64,000 nucleotides of DNA from Defluviibacillus sp043739385. GTDB lineage: Bacteria; Pseudomonadota; Gammaproteobacteria; Burkholderiales; Burkholderiaceae_C. A program made the translations under genes and the position numbers. Every line of letters begins with the position of its first letter. The stretch's first letter is position 1. Below the pieces are notes generated by a model that was given only the letters and a program-made list of their open reading frames with translations, had not been told where the DNA came from and did not search any database. Positions 8,851 through 16,644 of the stretch are shown here, piece by piece. The stretch spans positions 8,988 through 72,987 of the forward strand of contig JAYUED010000195.1 in assembly GCA_043739385.1 (NCBI GenBank), in the 5' to 3' direction.

Positions 8851-11800
8851 ATGCTTGAGTTGCCCCTTTACGCGGAACTCCGCTGCCGTTCCAACTTCTC
8901 TTTTTTGATGGGGGCGAGCAGCCCTGACGAACTGGTACAACGGGCGCATGAGGTGGGTTATGCCGCTCTGGCCATCACCGATGAATGCAGCTTGGCGGGC
9001 GTGGTACGCGCGCATGTTGCCGCAAAGAAGATCGGGCTGAAGCTCCTGATCGGCGCGCAGTTCGAAGTACAGTGCGATTTTTCATTCAACATCACGGTTC
9101 TTGCCTGCAACCTGAATGGCTACGGCAACCTCTCCGAGTTCATCACCAGTCTGCGGCGCTCGTCCGAGAAAGGCAGCTACAGGCTGGAACTTAGCGCCAT
9201 AGAGGGTTCCGCCTTGGTCGACTGTTTGGTGCTGGTGTCGCCAGCGCGAAGCCTGGCCCCAGAACGGTTACTGGCGCTCGGGCGCTGGACACTCAACACC
9301 TTTGCTGGCCGGTGCTGGCTGGGCGTGGCCCTGCACCAGGCGCTGGACGATGAACTGTGGCTCCACCGCCTACGGGACTTGAGCGAGGCTAGAGGTATTC
9401 CTCTTGTGGCCACGGGCGACGTGTACATGCATCGCCGCTCACGCAAGGCACTTCAGGATGTCATGACGGCCACCCGCGTCGGTAAGCCCCTAACCGCCTG
9501 CGGCTTTGAACTCCAGGCGAACGGTGAACAGCATTTGCGCAGCCGCTTGAGCCTGGGACAGACCTACCCGGCTGATCTTCTCGCGCAAACCCTGAGTGTG
9601 GCGGAACGCTGCACCTTCAGTCTGGACGAGCTGCGCTACCAGTATCCCCAGGAGGTCGTTCCGCCTGGAGAGACCCCGGCCTCTTACCTGCGCCGCATGA
9701 CCTATGAAGGTGCAGGTCGGCGCTGGACTAATGGGGTTTCTGCGAAGGTACAGGACTTGATTGAACACGAGTTGGTGCTGATCTGCGACCTGAACTATGA
9801 ACAGTATTTCCTGACGGTCTATGACATCGTGGCTTTTGCACGCTCCCAAGGCATTCTGTGCCAAGGCCGAGGCTCTGCCGCGAATTCGGTTGTCTGCTAT
9901 TGCCTCGGGGTTACCGAAGTAGACCCGGCCCGCATGAGCGTACTGTTTGAGCGCTTCATCAGCAAGGAGCGTAACGAACCACCCGATATTGACATTGATT
10001 TCGAGCATGAGCGCCGCGAAGAGGTCATCCAGTACCTGTACCAAAAATACGGGCGCGACCGGGCCGCATTGACCGCCACCGTCATCACCTACCGTCCCAA
10101 GTCTGCCATTCGCGACGTAGGCAAGGCGCTGGGGTTTGACCTGGCAACCCTGGACACCTTGGCGAAGTCGCACCAATGGTGGGATGGCCGTGCCGTTCAC
10201 CCTGAACGATTGGCAGAGCTGGGGTTGTCAATGGACGATCTGGCTGTGCAGCAGCTCATGACGTTGACAGCACAACTGATGGGGTTTCCCCGGCATTTAT
10301 CGCAGCATACGGGTGGATTCGTTCTGACCCATGGCCCGCTCTCCAGGCTGGTGCCCATTGAGAACGCCTCTATGGTGGACCGCACGGTCATCGAGTGGGA
10401 CAAGGATGATCTGGATGCGCTCGGACTGCTCAAGGTCGATGTGCTGGCGCTGGGCATGCTGACAGCGATCCGCAAGGCCCTGGACTTCATCAGTGCGCGT
10501 CGTGGCTATACGTTCGAGATGCAGGACATCCCCGCTGAAGACCCTGCCACCTACGACATGATTTGCAAGGCTGATACCGTGGGCGTGTTCCAGATCGAGA
10601 GCCGGGCACAGCAGGGGATGCTGCCCCGGCTGCTGCCAAGGTGCTTTTATGACCTCGTGATTGAGGTGGCCATTGTCCGGCCAGGCCCCATCCAGGGCGG
10701 CATGGTGCACCCCTACCTGAATCGGCGCCAGGGCAAGGAACCCGTGACCTACCCCAGTGCAGCGCTTGAGGAAGCCCTGGGACGAACCTTGGGCATACCG
10801 GTGTTCCAGGAGCAGGTGATGCAGATTTCTATCTTGGCAGCGGGCTTTACTCCCGGTGAGGCCGATGGGCTGCGCCGTGCCATGGCGGCTTGGAAGCGCA
10901 AGGGTGGCCTGGAAAAATACTACGACCGCATCGTCAACGGCATGACCGAGAGGGGCTATGAAGCCAGCTTCGCCAAGGCCATCTTTGAGCAAATCAAGGG
11001 GTTCAGTGAATACGGCTTTCCTGAAAGCCATGCTGCCAGTTTCGCGCTGCTGGTCTATGCGAGCTGCTGGATCAAGTTCGCCGAGCCTGCGGCCTTCCTG
11101 GCGGCCATGCTGAATTCACAGCCTTTGGGCTTTTATTCTCCCAGCCAGTTGGTCCAGGATGCCCTGCGGCATGGCGTGGAGGTACGGCCCGTTGATGTGA
11201 TGGACAGCGATGTGGATGCAACCTTGGAGGACTTGCCCAACAAGCCCGCCGTGCGCCTGGGTCTGCGGTTGATCTCAGGGTTGAAAGCCAAGTCAGCAGA
11301 ACGCATCGTCGCGGCACGTGCGCAAGGTCCGTTCGATGACGCGGACGACCTCTGTCGGAGGGCGGGTCTGGAACAGCATGAGATGAAGCTGCTGGCCGGG
11401 GCCGATGCATTGATGAGCTTATCGGGCCATAGGCGCCAGCAGGTCTGGGATGCTGCGGCACTGCACGCACAACCTGCACTGCTGGCCGATGCGCCAGTCA
11501 ATGAAGACTTCTTAGAATTACCCGCTGCGCCGGAAGGTGAAGAAGTGACCTGGGATTACGCGTCTACAGGTCTGACCTTGCGGCGACATCCTCTGGCGCT
11601 GCTGCGATCCAAGCTGACTTCGCAGCGCTTTCAGTCCTCCCAGGAGCTGCACGACTTGCCCCATGGGCGATTGGTGCGGACCTGCGGTATCGTAACCGTC
11701 CGCCAGCAACCGGAGACAGCCGGCGGGACTGTCTTCGTTTCACTGGAAGATGAACACGGGGCTGTTCAGGTGATCGTCTGGAAACGGGTCAAGGAAAGGC

Positions 11801-11949
11801 AGCGGCGTGTGCTGCTGGACTCCCGGCTCTTGGGGGTGTTTGGTATTTGGCAGCGCGAGGGGGAAGTCAGGAGTTTGATTGCGGGGCGGCTGGTGAACTT
11901 GACCCCGATGCTGGGACAGCTGGCGACGGTGAGTCGGAATTTTAGGTAG
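8851..11949 (+). CDS. dnaE2: Error-prone DNA polymerase III alpha-type, DnaE2
   Basis: A 1032-residue C-family polymerase, the usual DnaE2 length. The N-terminal PHP domain begins with YAELRCRSNFSFLMGASS. The palm carries PDIDIDFEHERREEV with catalytic aspartates and LKVDVLALGMLTAIRKAL with the third acidic residue. GRGSAANS and ESHAASFALLVYASCW are typical family blocks. Residues ~945-1000 form an OB fold (CGIVTVRQQPETAGG). It extends primers past lesions and causes SOS mutagenesis together with ImuA and ImuB. It starts nine bases after imuB, so all three genes belong to one LexA-controlled transcript. An IS30 remnant begins immediately after its TAG stop, but the C-terminus (SRNFR) looks complete. 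Confidence 0.95.
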   Translation: MLELPLYAELRCRSNFSFLMGASSPDELVQRAHEVGYAALAITDECSLAGVVRAHVAAKKIGLKLLIGAQFEVQCDFSFNITVLACNLNGYGNLSEFITSLRRSSEKGSYRLELSAIEGSALVDCLVLVSPARSLAPERLLALGRWTLNTFAGRCWLGVALHQALDDELWLHRLRDLSEARGIPLVATGDVYMHRRSRKALQDVMTATRVGKPLTACGFELQANGEQHLRSRLSLGQTYPADLLAQTLSVAERCTFSLDELRYQYPQEVVPPGETPASYLRRMTYEGAGRRWTNGVSAKVQDLIEHELVLICDLNYEQYFLTVYDIVAFARSQGILCQGRGSAANSVVCYCLGVTEVDPARMSVLFERFISKERNEPPDIDIDFEHERREEVIQYLYQKYGRDRAALTATVITYRPKSAIRDVGKALGFDLATLDTLAKSHQWWDGRAVHPERLAELGLSMDDLAVQQLMTLTAQLMGFPRHLSQHTGGFVLTHGPLSRLVPIENASMVDRTVIEWDKDDLDALGLLKVDVLALGMLTAIRKALDFISARRGYTFEMQDIPAEDPATYDMICKADTVGVFQIESRAQQGMLPRLLPRCFYDLVIEVAIVRPGPIQGGMVHPYLNRRQGKEPVTYPSAALEEALGRTLGIPVFQEQVMQISILAAGFTPGEADGLRRAMAAWKRKGGLEKYYDRIVNGMTERGYEASFAKAIFEQIKGFSEYGFPESHAASFALLVYASCWIKFAEPAAFLAAMLNSQPLGFYSPSQLVQDALRHGVEVRPVDVMDSDVDATLEDLPNKPAVRLGLRLISGLKAKSAERIVAARAQGPFDDADDLCRRAGLEQHEMKLLAGADALMSLSGHRRQQVWDAAALHAQPALLADAPVNEDFLELPAAPEGEEVTWDYASTGLTLRRHPLALLRSKLTSQRFQSSQELHDLPHGRLVRTCGIVTVRQQPETAGGTVFVSLEDEHGAVQVIVWKRVKERQRRVLLDSRLLGVFGIWQREGEVRSLIAGRLVNLTPMLGQLATVSRNFR

Positions 11950-12213
11950 AGGGGAGCGGGAAATCCGGCCTTGCGACCTGAGCGCTCAGCCTCAGTGGAG
12001 GATTGGGCCGTACCGGGCCAATGGGAAGGTGATTTATTGTTTGGTAGCCTCAACAATCAGATTGTGACACTGGTTGAGCGCAAGACGCGATGCGTGATGC
12101 TGGTGAAGGTTGCCTGCAAAGATACTCAGACAGTCATCAATGAACTGATTAAAAACGCACGCAAGTTACATCAGGAACTCTTCAAGTCGTTTACCTTAAC
12201 AGGTGTCTATTGA
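11950..12213 (+). mobile_element. IS30-family transposase remnant
   Basis: In the same frame as, and directly after, the dnaE2 stop there are 87 codons with the IS30 transposase core: VEDWAVPGQWEGDLLFGS (first catalytic Asp), then IVTLVERKTRCVMLVKV, then a TQTVINELIK helix. The following LTWDRGKE-type block with the second catalytic Asp is missing: the sequence jumps from ELFKSF to TLTGVY and a TGA. The N-terminal helix-turn-helix half and the C-terminus are also absent. It is therefore a dead internal fragment. I found no inverted-repeat ends or target duplication. Bases 12214-12368 after it hold no recognisable gene. Confidence 0.75.
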
Positions 12214-12368
12214 AGCGGGTGAAGTCCACATCGACATGCCCGAGTTGCTGTGCTAGGTACCATGAGTTTGTGCCCGCTGTCACCATCGGTCTGCATCAGC
12301 TGGTGTGCGGCTGGGCGGGGCAAGTCACTGGAGTTGAGTAAGGGTTGCGATTCATCAGCGAGTACTGT

Positions 12369-12401
12369 ATATGAGACACGTCACATAAAACTGTCTCATA
12401 T
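12369..12401. repeat. Perfect 10-bp inverted repeat ATATGAGACA / TGTCTCATAT
   Basis: Arms at 12369-12378 and 12392-12401 are exact reverse complements separated by 13 bases. There is no T-run after the right arm, so it is not a normal terminator. It lies between the IS30 remnant and the tRNA-Lys terminator. It could be an operator, the end of a lost mobile element, or a recombination site; the sequence alone does not decide. Confidence 0.5.
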
Positions 12402-12411
12402 CTTGCAAAAG

Positions 12412-12448
12412 AAAAAGCCCGGTGCTATAGTTTAAATAGCTACCGGGC
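12412..12448 (-). terminator. Rho-independent terminator of tRNA-Lys
   Basis: Minus strand: stem GCCCGGT / ACCGGGC (arms 12442-12448 and 12417-12423), continued by GCTAT / ATAGC with one bulge and a short AT loop, then five Ts and TCTTTT. It lies about 20 bases after the CCA end of the tRNA. Confidence 0.8.
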
Positions 12449-12469
12449 CTTATGCCATATAGGCTGTAT

Positions 12470-12545
12470 TGGTGGGTCCTGACAGATTCGAACTGTCGAC
12501 CTACGGATTAAGAGTCCGCTGCTCTACCAACTGAGCTAAGAACCC
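12470..12545 (-). tRNA. tRNA-Lys (anticodon CTT)
   Basis: On the minus strand a full cloverleaf is visible: acceptor GGGTTCT pairing with AGGACCC, D-arm AGCTCAGTTGGTAGAGCA, anticodon stem-loop CGGACTCTTAATCCG with anticodon CTT, variable TAGGTC, T-arm ACAGTTCGAATCTGT, discriminator A and an encoded CCA at 12472-12470. It carries lysine to AAG codons. A terminator follows. The 3' end of the tRNA faces the IS30 remnant, but I see no repeated copy of its 3' end in the window that would mark an integrated element. Confidence 0.96.
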
Positions 12546-12691
12546 CAAATTGTATTTCGCAACTTGCTACTGCATGTTCCGGCACAAGATGAAAAACAAC
12601 TTGTAGCCTTTAATTATATAAGGCATATACGCTCGAATTTAGGGATGTTGTATCGTTGATATTCACTTTTCAAGTCGGCGACAATGGCGAT

Positions 12692-13558
12692 ATGACTTTC
12701 AACTTTGCGCCCGAGACAAGTGTTAGCTTTATCACCGGATACCGCGCGCTGGTGCTGGACTCCCCACACAGTGGTACTCGCTACCCGGACGATTTTCGGT
12801 TTGTTTGCCCGCATGCAGCGCTTCGGCAGGCTGAAGATACCCATGTGGATAAGCTGTACGATTTTTGCCCTGAACTGGGTGTCGCATGGGTGGAGGCTCA
12901 TTTTCCCCGTAGCTATCTGGATGCCAACCGTAATGTGACAGAGCTGGATGCGGCCATGTTGGACGCACCTTGGCCTGATGCGCTAGAAACCGATCCTCAG
13001 GTTTTGTCTAAAGTTCGGCTCGGTAAAGGTTTGATCTGGCGCTTCACAGACCAAGGTCTTCCTTTGTATGAGCGCATGCTGAGCGTTGCAGAAGTACAAA
13101 GCCGCATTGCCAATTGTTGGCAGCCTTACCACGCCGCTGTGGCACAGGCTATTGATGCTGCGCATGATCGGTTTGGTTACAGCATTCATCTAAATTGTCA
13201 TTCCATGCCAGCCATATCTGCCAGCCATGCGACTGATTTCCCCGGGTTGGTGCATGCTGATTTTGTAATTGGCAACCGCGATGAGAGCACATCGAGCAAT
13301 GCTTTGGCGCAACTGATATGTGATCACTTTTCTGCGTTGGGTTACAGCGTGTCTTATAACCATCCCTATAAAGGGGTGGAGTTGGTCCGTCGGTACTCCA
13401 ATCCGTCGCAGCATAGGCACAGCATTCAAGTGGAAATCAACCGAAAACTGTACATGAATGAGGCTACTCTAGAGCTGCATGCAGGTTTTACTCCCCTCAA
13501 ACTTCATTTGCGCGCTCTTGTTGAGCGCTTGCTGGCCATAGACCCGCGTAAGTTATAG
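12692..13558 (+). CDS. N-formylglutamate amidohydrolase family protein
   Basis: I chose the ATG at 12692 (MTFNFAPE), giving 288 residues, because related proteins begin there; the frame is open 12 codons further up to a TTG. Family blocks visible are LVLDSPHSGTRYP, ADTHVDKLYD-like EDTHVDKLYDF, YLDANRNVTELD, HLNCHSMP, and VQVEINRKLYMNE-like IQVEINRKLYMNE. The conserved His, Asp and Glu residues fit the zinc-dependent amidohydrolase fold. The family member HutG cleaves N-formyl-L-glutamate to formate and glutamate in histidine breakdown. No other hut gene is nearby, so the substrate here is uncertain. The gene stands alone between a tRNA and a convergent operon. Confidence 0.85.
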   Translation: MTFNFAPETSVSFITGYRALVLDSPHSGTRYPDDFRFVCPHAALRQAEDTHVDKLYDFCPELGVAWVEAHFPRSYLDANRNVTELDAAMLDAPWPDALETDPQVLSKVRLGKGLIWRFTDQGLPLYERMLSVAEVQSRIANCWQPYHAAVAQAIDAAHDRFGYSIHLNCHSMPAISASHATDFPGLVHADFVIGNRDESTSSNALAQLICDHFSALGYSVSYNHPYKGVELVRRYSNPSQHRHSIQVEINRKLYMNEATLELHAGFTPLKLHLRALVERLLAIDPRKL

Positions 13559-13600
13559 ACAGACTGCCGCATCACTACCCCTCGTGGCGTAGAACTGGCG

Positions 13601-14896
13601 TTAGGTTTTTTTGCTGGCAGAGACGTTGCAATGCAAGTGCAGTGCGGCCATTCCTTCTATGAGCCGTGTATCGCGTTCGTCCATCAGGTTGCGCTGGGCT
13701 TCGCCCATGAACTCCAGCCATAAATGGCGGTAGTCGCTTTGGTTTTCATGGGGTGCAAAGTCGCGGATAAAGCCTGTAACCGCTTCGGAATCAAGACCAC
13801 TTTTACGCAGCTTTCTGAGCAAGGCTGCAGCCCCTGTGGCCGTTAACAAGGTCTTAGGTGTAGCGCCTGCTGCAATCGTCAGGAAAAGGGTCAGTAGTGA
13901 GCTGTCATCAGTATGACCCTGGGTCAGTTTGGCCCATTTGTCAGACACTGTGCGCTCAAACTCAGTGATTTCATCTAACCCATCATCCAGCCAGAAGTAG
14001 CGACCTAATAGCGTCAAATTTTGGAAGAAGAGTTTTTGCGGCTTGACGCTGGTGTCCAGAATTTTGGGCAGATCGTCACGCACCATAGCATGTAGCGTAG
14101 CTGTAGCGAGCAGCTTGAACTCGGTGGGCAGGTTAGGCGGTAAGCTCAGTGTTATTGCATTTAAACCACCTGTAGCGCTTACCTGACGGTTTTTGCTTGC
14201 TGTACTTTTTTTACGTAACTGCAGTACTGCTGCCTCGAACTGCGCCCAAGAGGGTATGCGGGTCAGGCCTGCAGCCTGCATCAGTAAGCAGGTGCGGATA
14301 ATGGCTTCGCAATCGACGGATGCCTCTGTACAAGCAGCCTTCAATTCTTTGCGCGGCATCCCCATCGTTTGGGCGAACCAGAACGCAGCGTCCATTTTTT
14401 GCTTGATCTCCAAGCGATAGGCCAGTTCACTTCGGTATTCCTGCAAAGTTTTTTGCGTCCACTTGCCAAGCAGCGGGATTTGGTCATCATGGAAGTCTTC
14501 ACCTTCGCTCAAACCAAAGTGCGTGCTGTCAGCCATGGTCAGCAAGTTTTTGAGCATGTCAGAGCCAGCCTTGGAGCGCGACAGCAAAGAGTGGTCACGC
14601 AACGAAGTGGCAGCTTGTGCCAAATCGCCATCGGAGCTGTCTTCCAAGTAGAGACTGATTAGGCCCACCATGCGTTCGCGGGCTTTGTCTAGCTCGGGCT
14701 GCAAAAACTCGGTGCCAAAGTAGCGTGCGATTTGCACCATGCCCTTTGGGCCATCAGCCTGGAAACTGGCGAGTTTCTCTGCAGGAATGATGCCTGTACT
14801 AATGCCGCAGCGCAGCGCTTTTTCAAAAAAAGGCCGGGCTTCGTAAAGTGAAATGTCGGATGAGGCCTTAGTGGCATCTTGCCTATCAGTTTGCAT
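13601..14896 (-). CDS. Uncharacterised 431-aa protein, last gene of J-domain operon
   Basis: I do not recognise a family. The protein is predicted soluble and mostly helical, with no signal peptide or membrane span. The N-terminal 160 residues include GMVQIARYFG and a long charged helix with ERMVGLISLYLED. A lysine-rich linker (RKKSTASKNRQ) separates this from the C-terminal half, which has TEFKLLATATLHAM and further helices. No catalytic motif stands out. The ATG at 14896 lies 23 bases after the stop of the gene before it, and base composition matches its neighbours, so it is likely the last cistron of a four-gene operon led by a J-domain protein. A role as a DnaK client, adaptor or stress factor is only a guess from that context. 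Confidence 0.8.
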   Translation of the reverse strand: MQTDRQDATKASSDISLYEARPFFEKALRCGISTGIIPAEKLASFQADGPKGMVQIARYFGTEFLQPELDKARERMVGLISLYLEDSSDGDLAQAATSLRDHSLLSRSKAGSDMLKNLLTMADSTHFGLSEGEDFHDDQIPLLGKWTQKTLQEYRSELAYRLEIKQKMDAAFWFAQTMGMPRKELKAACTEASVDCEAIIRTCLLMQAAGLTRIPSWAQFEAAVLQLRKKSTASKNRQVSATGGLNAITLSLPPNLPTEFKLLATATLHAMVRDDLPKILDTSVKPQKLFFQNLTLLGRYFWLDDGLDEITEFERTVSDKWAKLTQGHTDDSSLLTLFLTIAAGATPKTLLTATGAAALLRKLRKSGLDSEAVTGFIRDFAPHENQSDYRHLWLEFMGEAQRNLMDERDTRLIEGMAALHLHCNVSASKKT

Positions 14897-14919
14897 ATTG
14901 TTTTGCTTATCGGTTTAGC

Positions 14920-15666
14920 TCAAATCGCAGACTCTTCGTCCAAGTCCACAGCTTTGGATTTCTTCTCCATGCGCTCGCTTTCGCTCTCAATCTCGTGCAG
15001 GAACGGGCCGTCATCTTCATCTTCTTCACCGGCCAGTTCTGCGTGGTAGGCAGCGTAGCGGGCGCGCAAGGTGATGAGCACTTCTATGAACAAATCTGGG
15101 CATTCGGTGCGCAGCAGGTAGGTGAACTGCATCCAGTCGTTGTCCGTCACCTCATCTAATTCCACCCGAGGTTTGTTGCCCGACATGTGAATCATGCTGG
15201 CTTCGGGCATGAGTGTGCCGTCGTCTTCAGACGGGTCGAAGGTGCCGGTACGCACAAAGCTTTCCACCCGCGCCCAGTGCTCGATCAAATAGTCGGCCAG
15301 GGCGTCGCAGCCGCCGTCCAGTTCGCCGATGGTGGCCAAAAACTCGACGGTGTTGGCGTCTTCGCGGAATAACACCGAGTTCATCATGCCGCGCAGGTGG
15401 GTGTGGCTGAGATCTTTGTACTGTTTTTCAATCACCACGGCGCGGGCGAACTGCTCGGGCGTGATAAGTAAGTTCAGCACTGATTCTTTGGACGTGTCGT
15501 ACTCGCGAATGACGGTTAACAGGTCTTTGGACGGAAAACTGTCCAGCGCCAGTACCAGTGCCTGGTCGCCTTCCTCGTCAGCCAGGGCGACCAGCGCGGC
15601 TTCGGCGCCGGCAATATCGCCGGACTGGATCAGGTGCTGGGCTTTGATTAACGCGGGGTAATGCAT
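14920..15666 (-). CDS. Uncharacterised acidic 248-aa protein in J-domain operon
   Basis: I set the start at the ATG at 15666 (MHYPALIKAQ). The longer open frame up to 15945 overlaps the preceding gene out of frame and reads as low-complexity shadow sequence. The protein is helical: a short helix-turn-helix-like repeat at the N-terminus (IQSGDIAGAEAALVAL), then FLATIGELDGGCDALADYLIEHW. It ends in a strongly acidic region (GEEDEDDGP) and a charged tail. There is no signal peptide, membrane span or known catalytic motif. It lies 52 bases after the gene upstream and 23 before the one downstream. The function is unknown; acidic tails and TPR-like helices would suit protein binding. Confidence 0.8.
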   Translation of the reverse strand: MHYPALIKAQHLIQSGDIAGAEAALVALADEEGDQALVLALDSFPSKDLLTVIREYDTSKESVLNLLITPEQFARAVVIEKQYKDLSHTHLRGMMNSVLFREDANTVEFLATIGELDGGCDALADYLIEHWARVESFVRTGTFDPSEDDGTLMPEASMIHMSGNKPRVELDEVTDNDWMQFTYLLRTECPDLFIEVLITLRARYAAYHAELAGEEDEDDGPFLHEIESESERMEKKSKAVDLDEESAI

Positions 15667-15718
15667 GTGTATCGTTGCTCTCGTTGACTGTGTTTGGTTG
15701 CGGTGGGCGCTGTTGGAC

Positions 15719-16279
15719 TCAGCCCTTGCGGTCAAAGCCGTACTTTTCCATCCACTCGCCGCCAGCTTTGTCCAGGTTGCGGCTGTCACCGGTCTCATCC
15801 CGGTTGCCGTCTTCGTCTTCATTGCTGTCGTCGCGGTCTTCTTCGTTCTCTGCATCCTCGTCGCCGTCTTCAGCAGGGGCCGCAGTGCCGTTGAAGTGGC
15901 TGTGCAAGTACTCCAGGCCCACCGCAGCAGCCATAAAGATCTCACCCATTGGCTCTTGCAGTACGCGCTGTGCCAGCTTGGCAGCCCAGGAGGTGATTTT
16001 GATAGTCAAGCTGAGGTCCGCCCAGTCAGGGAAGTCTTCCATTTCTTGGCCCACTAACGCATCCATCGCGCGGGTGTTGGGGAAGCTAAACCCTTGGTGG
16101 AAGGCGGCGGCAACCATTTCTGGACTTTCCTCCATCATCATCACCAGGAAGTTGATCTGGCTGCGCTTTTCGGCCAAGCGTTTGGCCAGCACGTCATGGC
16201 CTTCAGAGTCGGAGGTCAGGTCGTCGATTTCAGCGTGGTAAGACTCGCTGTGGTCACGGAAGTAGCGGGACAGTTTCAT
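15719..16279 (-). CDS. Uncharacterised 186-aa protein with acidic tail, coupled to J-domain gene
   Basis: The start is the ATG at 16279, whose bases overlap the TGA stop of the J-domain gene (ATGA), so translation is coupled. A start ten codons upstream is possible but less likely. Residues ~1-130 are helical and contain EKRSQINFLVMMMEES and WADLSLTIKITSWAAKLAQRV. Residues ~135-172 are an extreme Asp/Glu-rich stretch (AEDGDEDAENEEDRDD), followed by a short WMEKYGFDRKG end. I know no family for it. The tight coupling suggests it works physically with the J-domain protein, possibly as its substrate-selecting partner. Confidence 0.8.
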   Translation of the reverse strand: MKLSRYFRDHSESYHAEIDDLTSDSEGHDVLAKRLAEKRSQINFLVMMMEESPEMVAAAFHQGFSFPNTRAMDALVGQEMEDFPDWADLSLTIKITSWAAKLAQRVLQEPMGEIFMAAAVGLEYLHSHFNGTAAPAEDGDEDAENEEDRDDSNEDEDGNRDETGDSRNLDKAGGEWMEKYGFDRKG

Positions 16280-16554
16280 TTCAGCACCTCTTGCAGGTAA
16301 TGTTGCCAAAGCTTTTGGGCGGTTTCTAGTGGGCTGTCGAGCAGGCTGCGCCTGCGGTTGTCATCGTAGGCTGCGCGCTTGGTTTCGTCTGACAATATTT
16401 CATAGGCCTCTTGCACTGCACGGAATAAGGAGGCCGCGTCTTTCGACGGGTTCTTGTCAGGGTGGTACAGCGATGCCTTTTGCCGGAACGACTTTTTAAT
16501 ATCGGCCAACGTTGCATCGCTGGCGAGGCTCAGGGTGACGTAATGGTCTTGCAT
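16276..16554 (-). CDS. Small J-domain protein (DnaJ-like co-chaperone)
   Basis: At 92 residues this is almost only a J-domain: helix I (HYVTLSLASDATLADIKKSF), the HPD motif in YHPDKNPSKD, helix III (LFRAVQEAYEILSD) and helix IV (ETKRAAYDDNRR). The HPD loop stimulates the ATPase of DnaK-type Hsp70. There is no G/F region, zinc finger or CTD, so it is a class C J-protein and must be given clients by another domain or protein. About 25 residues after the J-domain form one more helix. It is the first gene of a four-gene operon 90 bases downstream of rpoD, separated from it by a terminator. Confidence 0.9.
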   Translation of the reverse strand: MQDHYVTLSLASDATLADIKKSFRQKASLYHPDKNPSKDAASLFRAVQEAYEILSDETKRAAYDDNRRRSLLDSPLETAQKLWQHYLQEVLK

Positions 16555-16583
16555 AGTTTTTTAAAACGTACTTTAAGCACTCT

Positions 16584-16626
16584 CAAAAAAATAGCACCTT
16601 GTACAGACAAAGCCTGCACAAGGTGC
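16584..16626 (-). terminator. Rho-independent terminator after rpoD
   Basis: Minus strand: arms GCACCTTGTGCAG (16626-16614) and CTGTACAAGGTGC (16606-16594) form a 13-bp stem with one mismatch, followed by TATTTTTTTG. It ends 18 bases after the rpoD stop, before the J-domain operon. The operon therefore either needs its own promoter in the ~30 bases left or relies on read-through. Confidence 0.85.
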
Positions 16627-16644
16627 CGATTTCATCTTAAAGAC

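Noticed and set aside
9490..11031. Two long minus-strand frames inside dnaE2
   Set aside because: Antisense to conserved polymerase motifs; typical of high-GC third-position bias.
12366..12381. Possible second LexA box (CTGTATATGAGACACG)
   Set aside because: The right half is CACG rather than ACAG, and the bases belong to a better inverted repeat.
15667..15945. 93-codon N-terminal extension of the 248-aa protein
   Set aside because: It overlaps the coupled upstream gene out of frame and reads as Thr/Arg/Lys low complexity; the ATG at 15666 is better.
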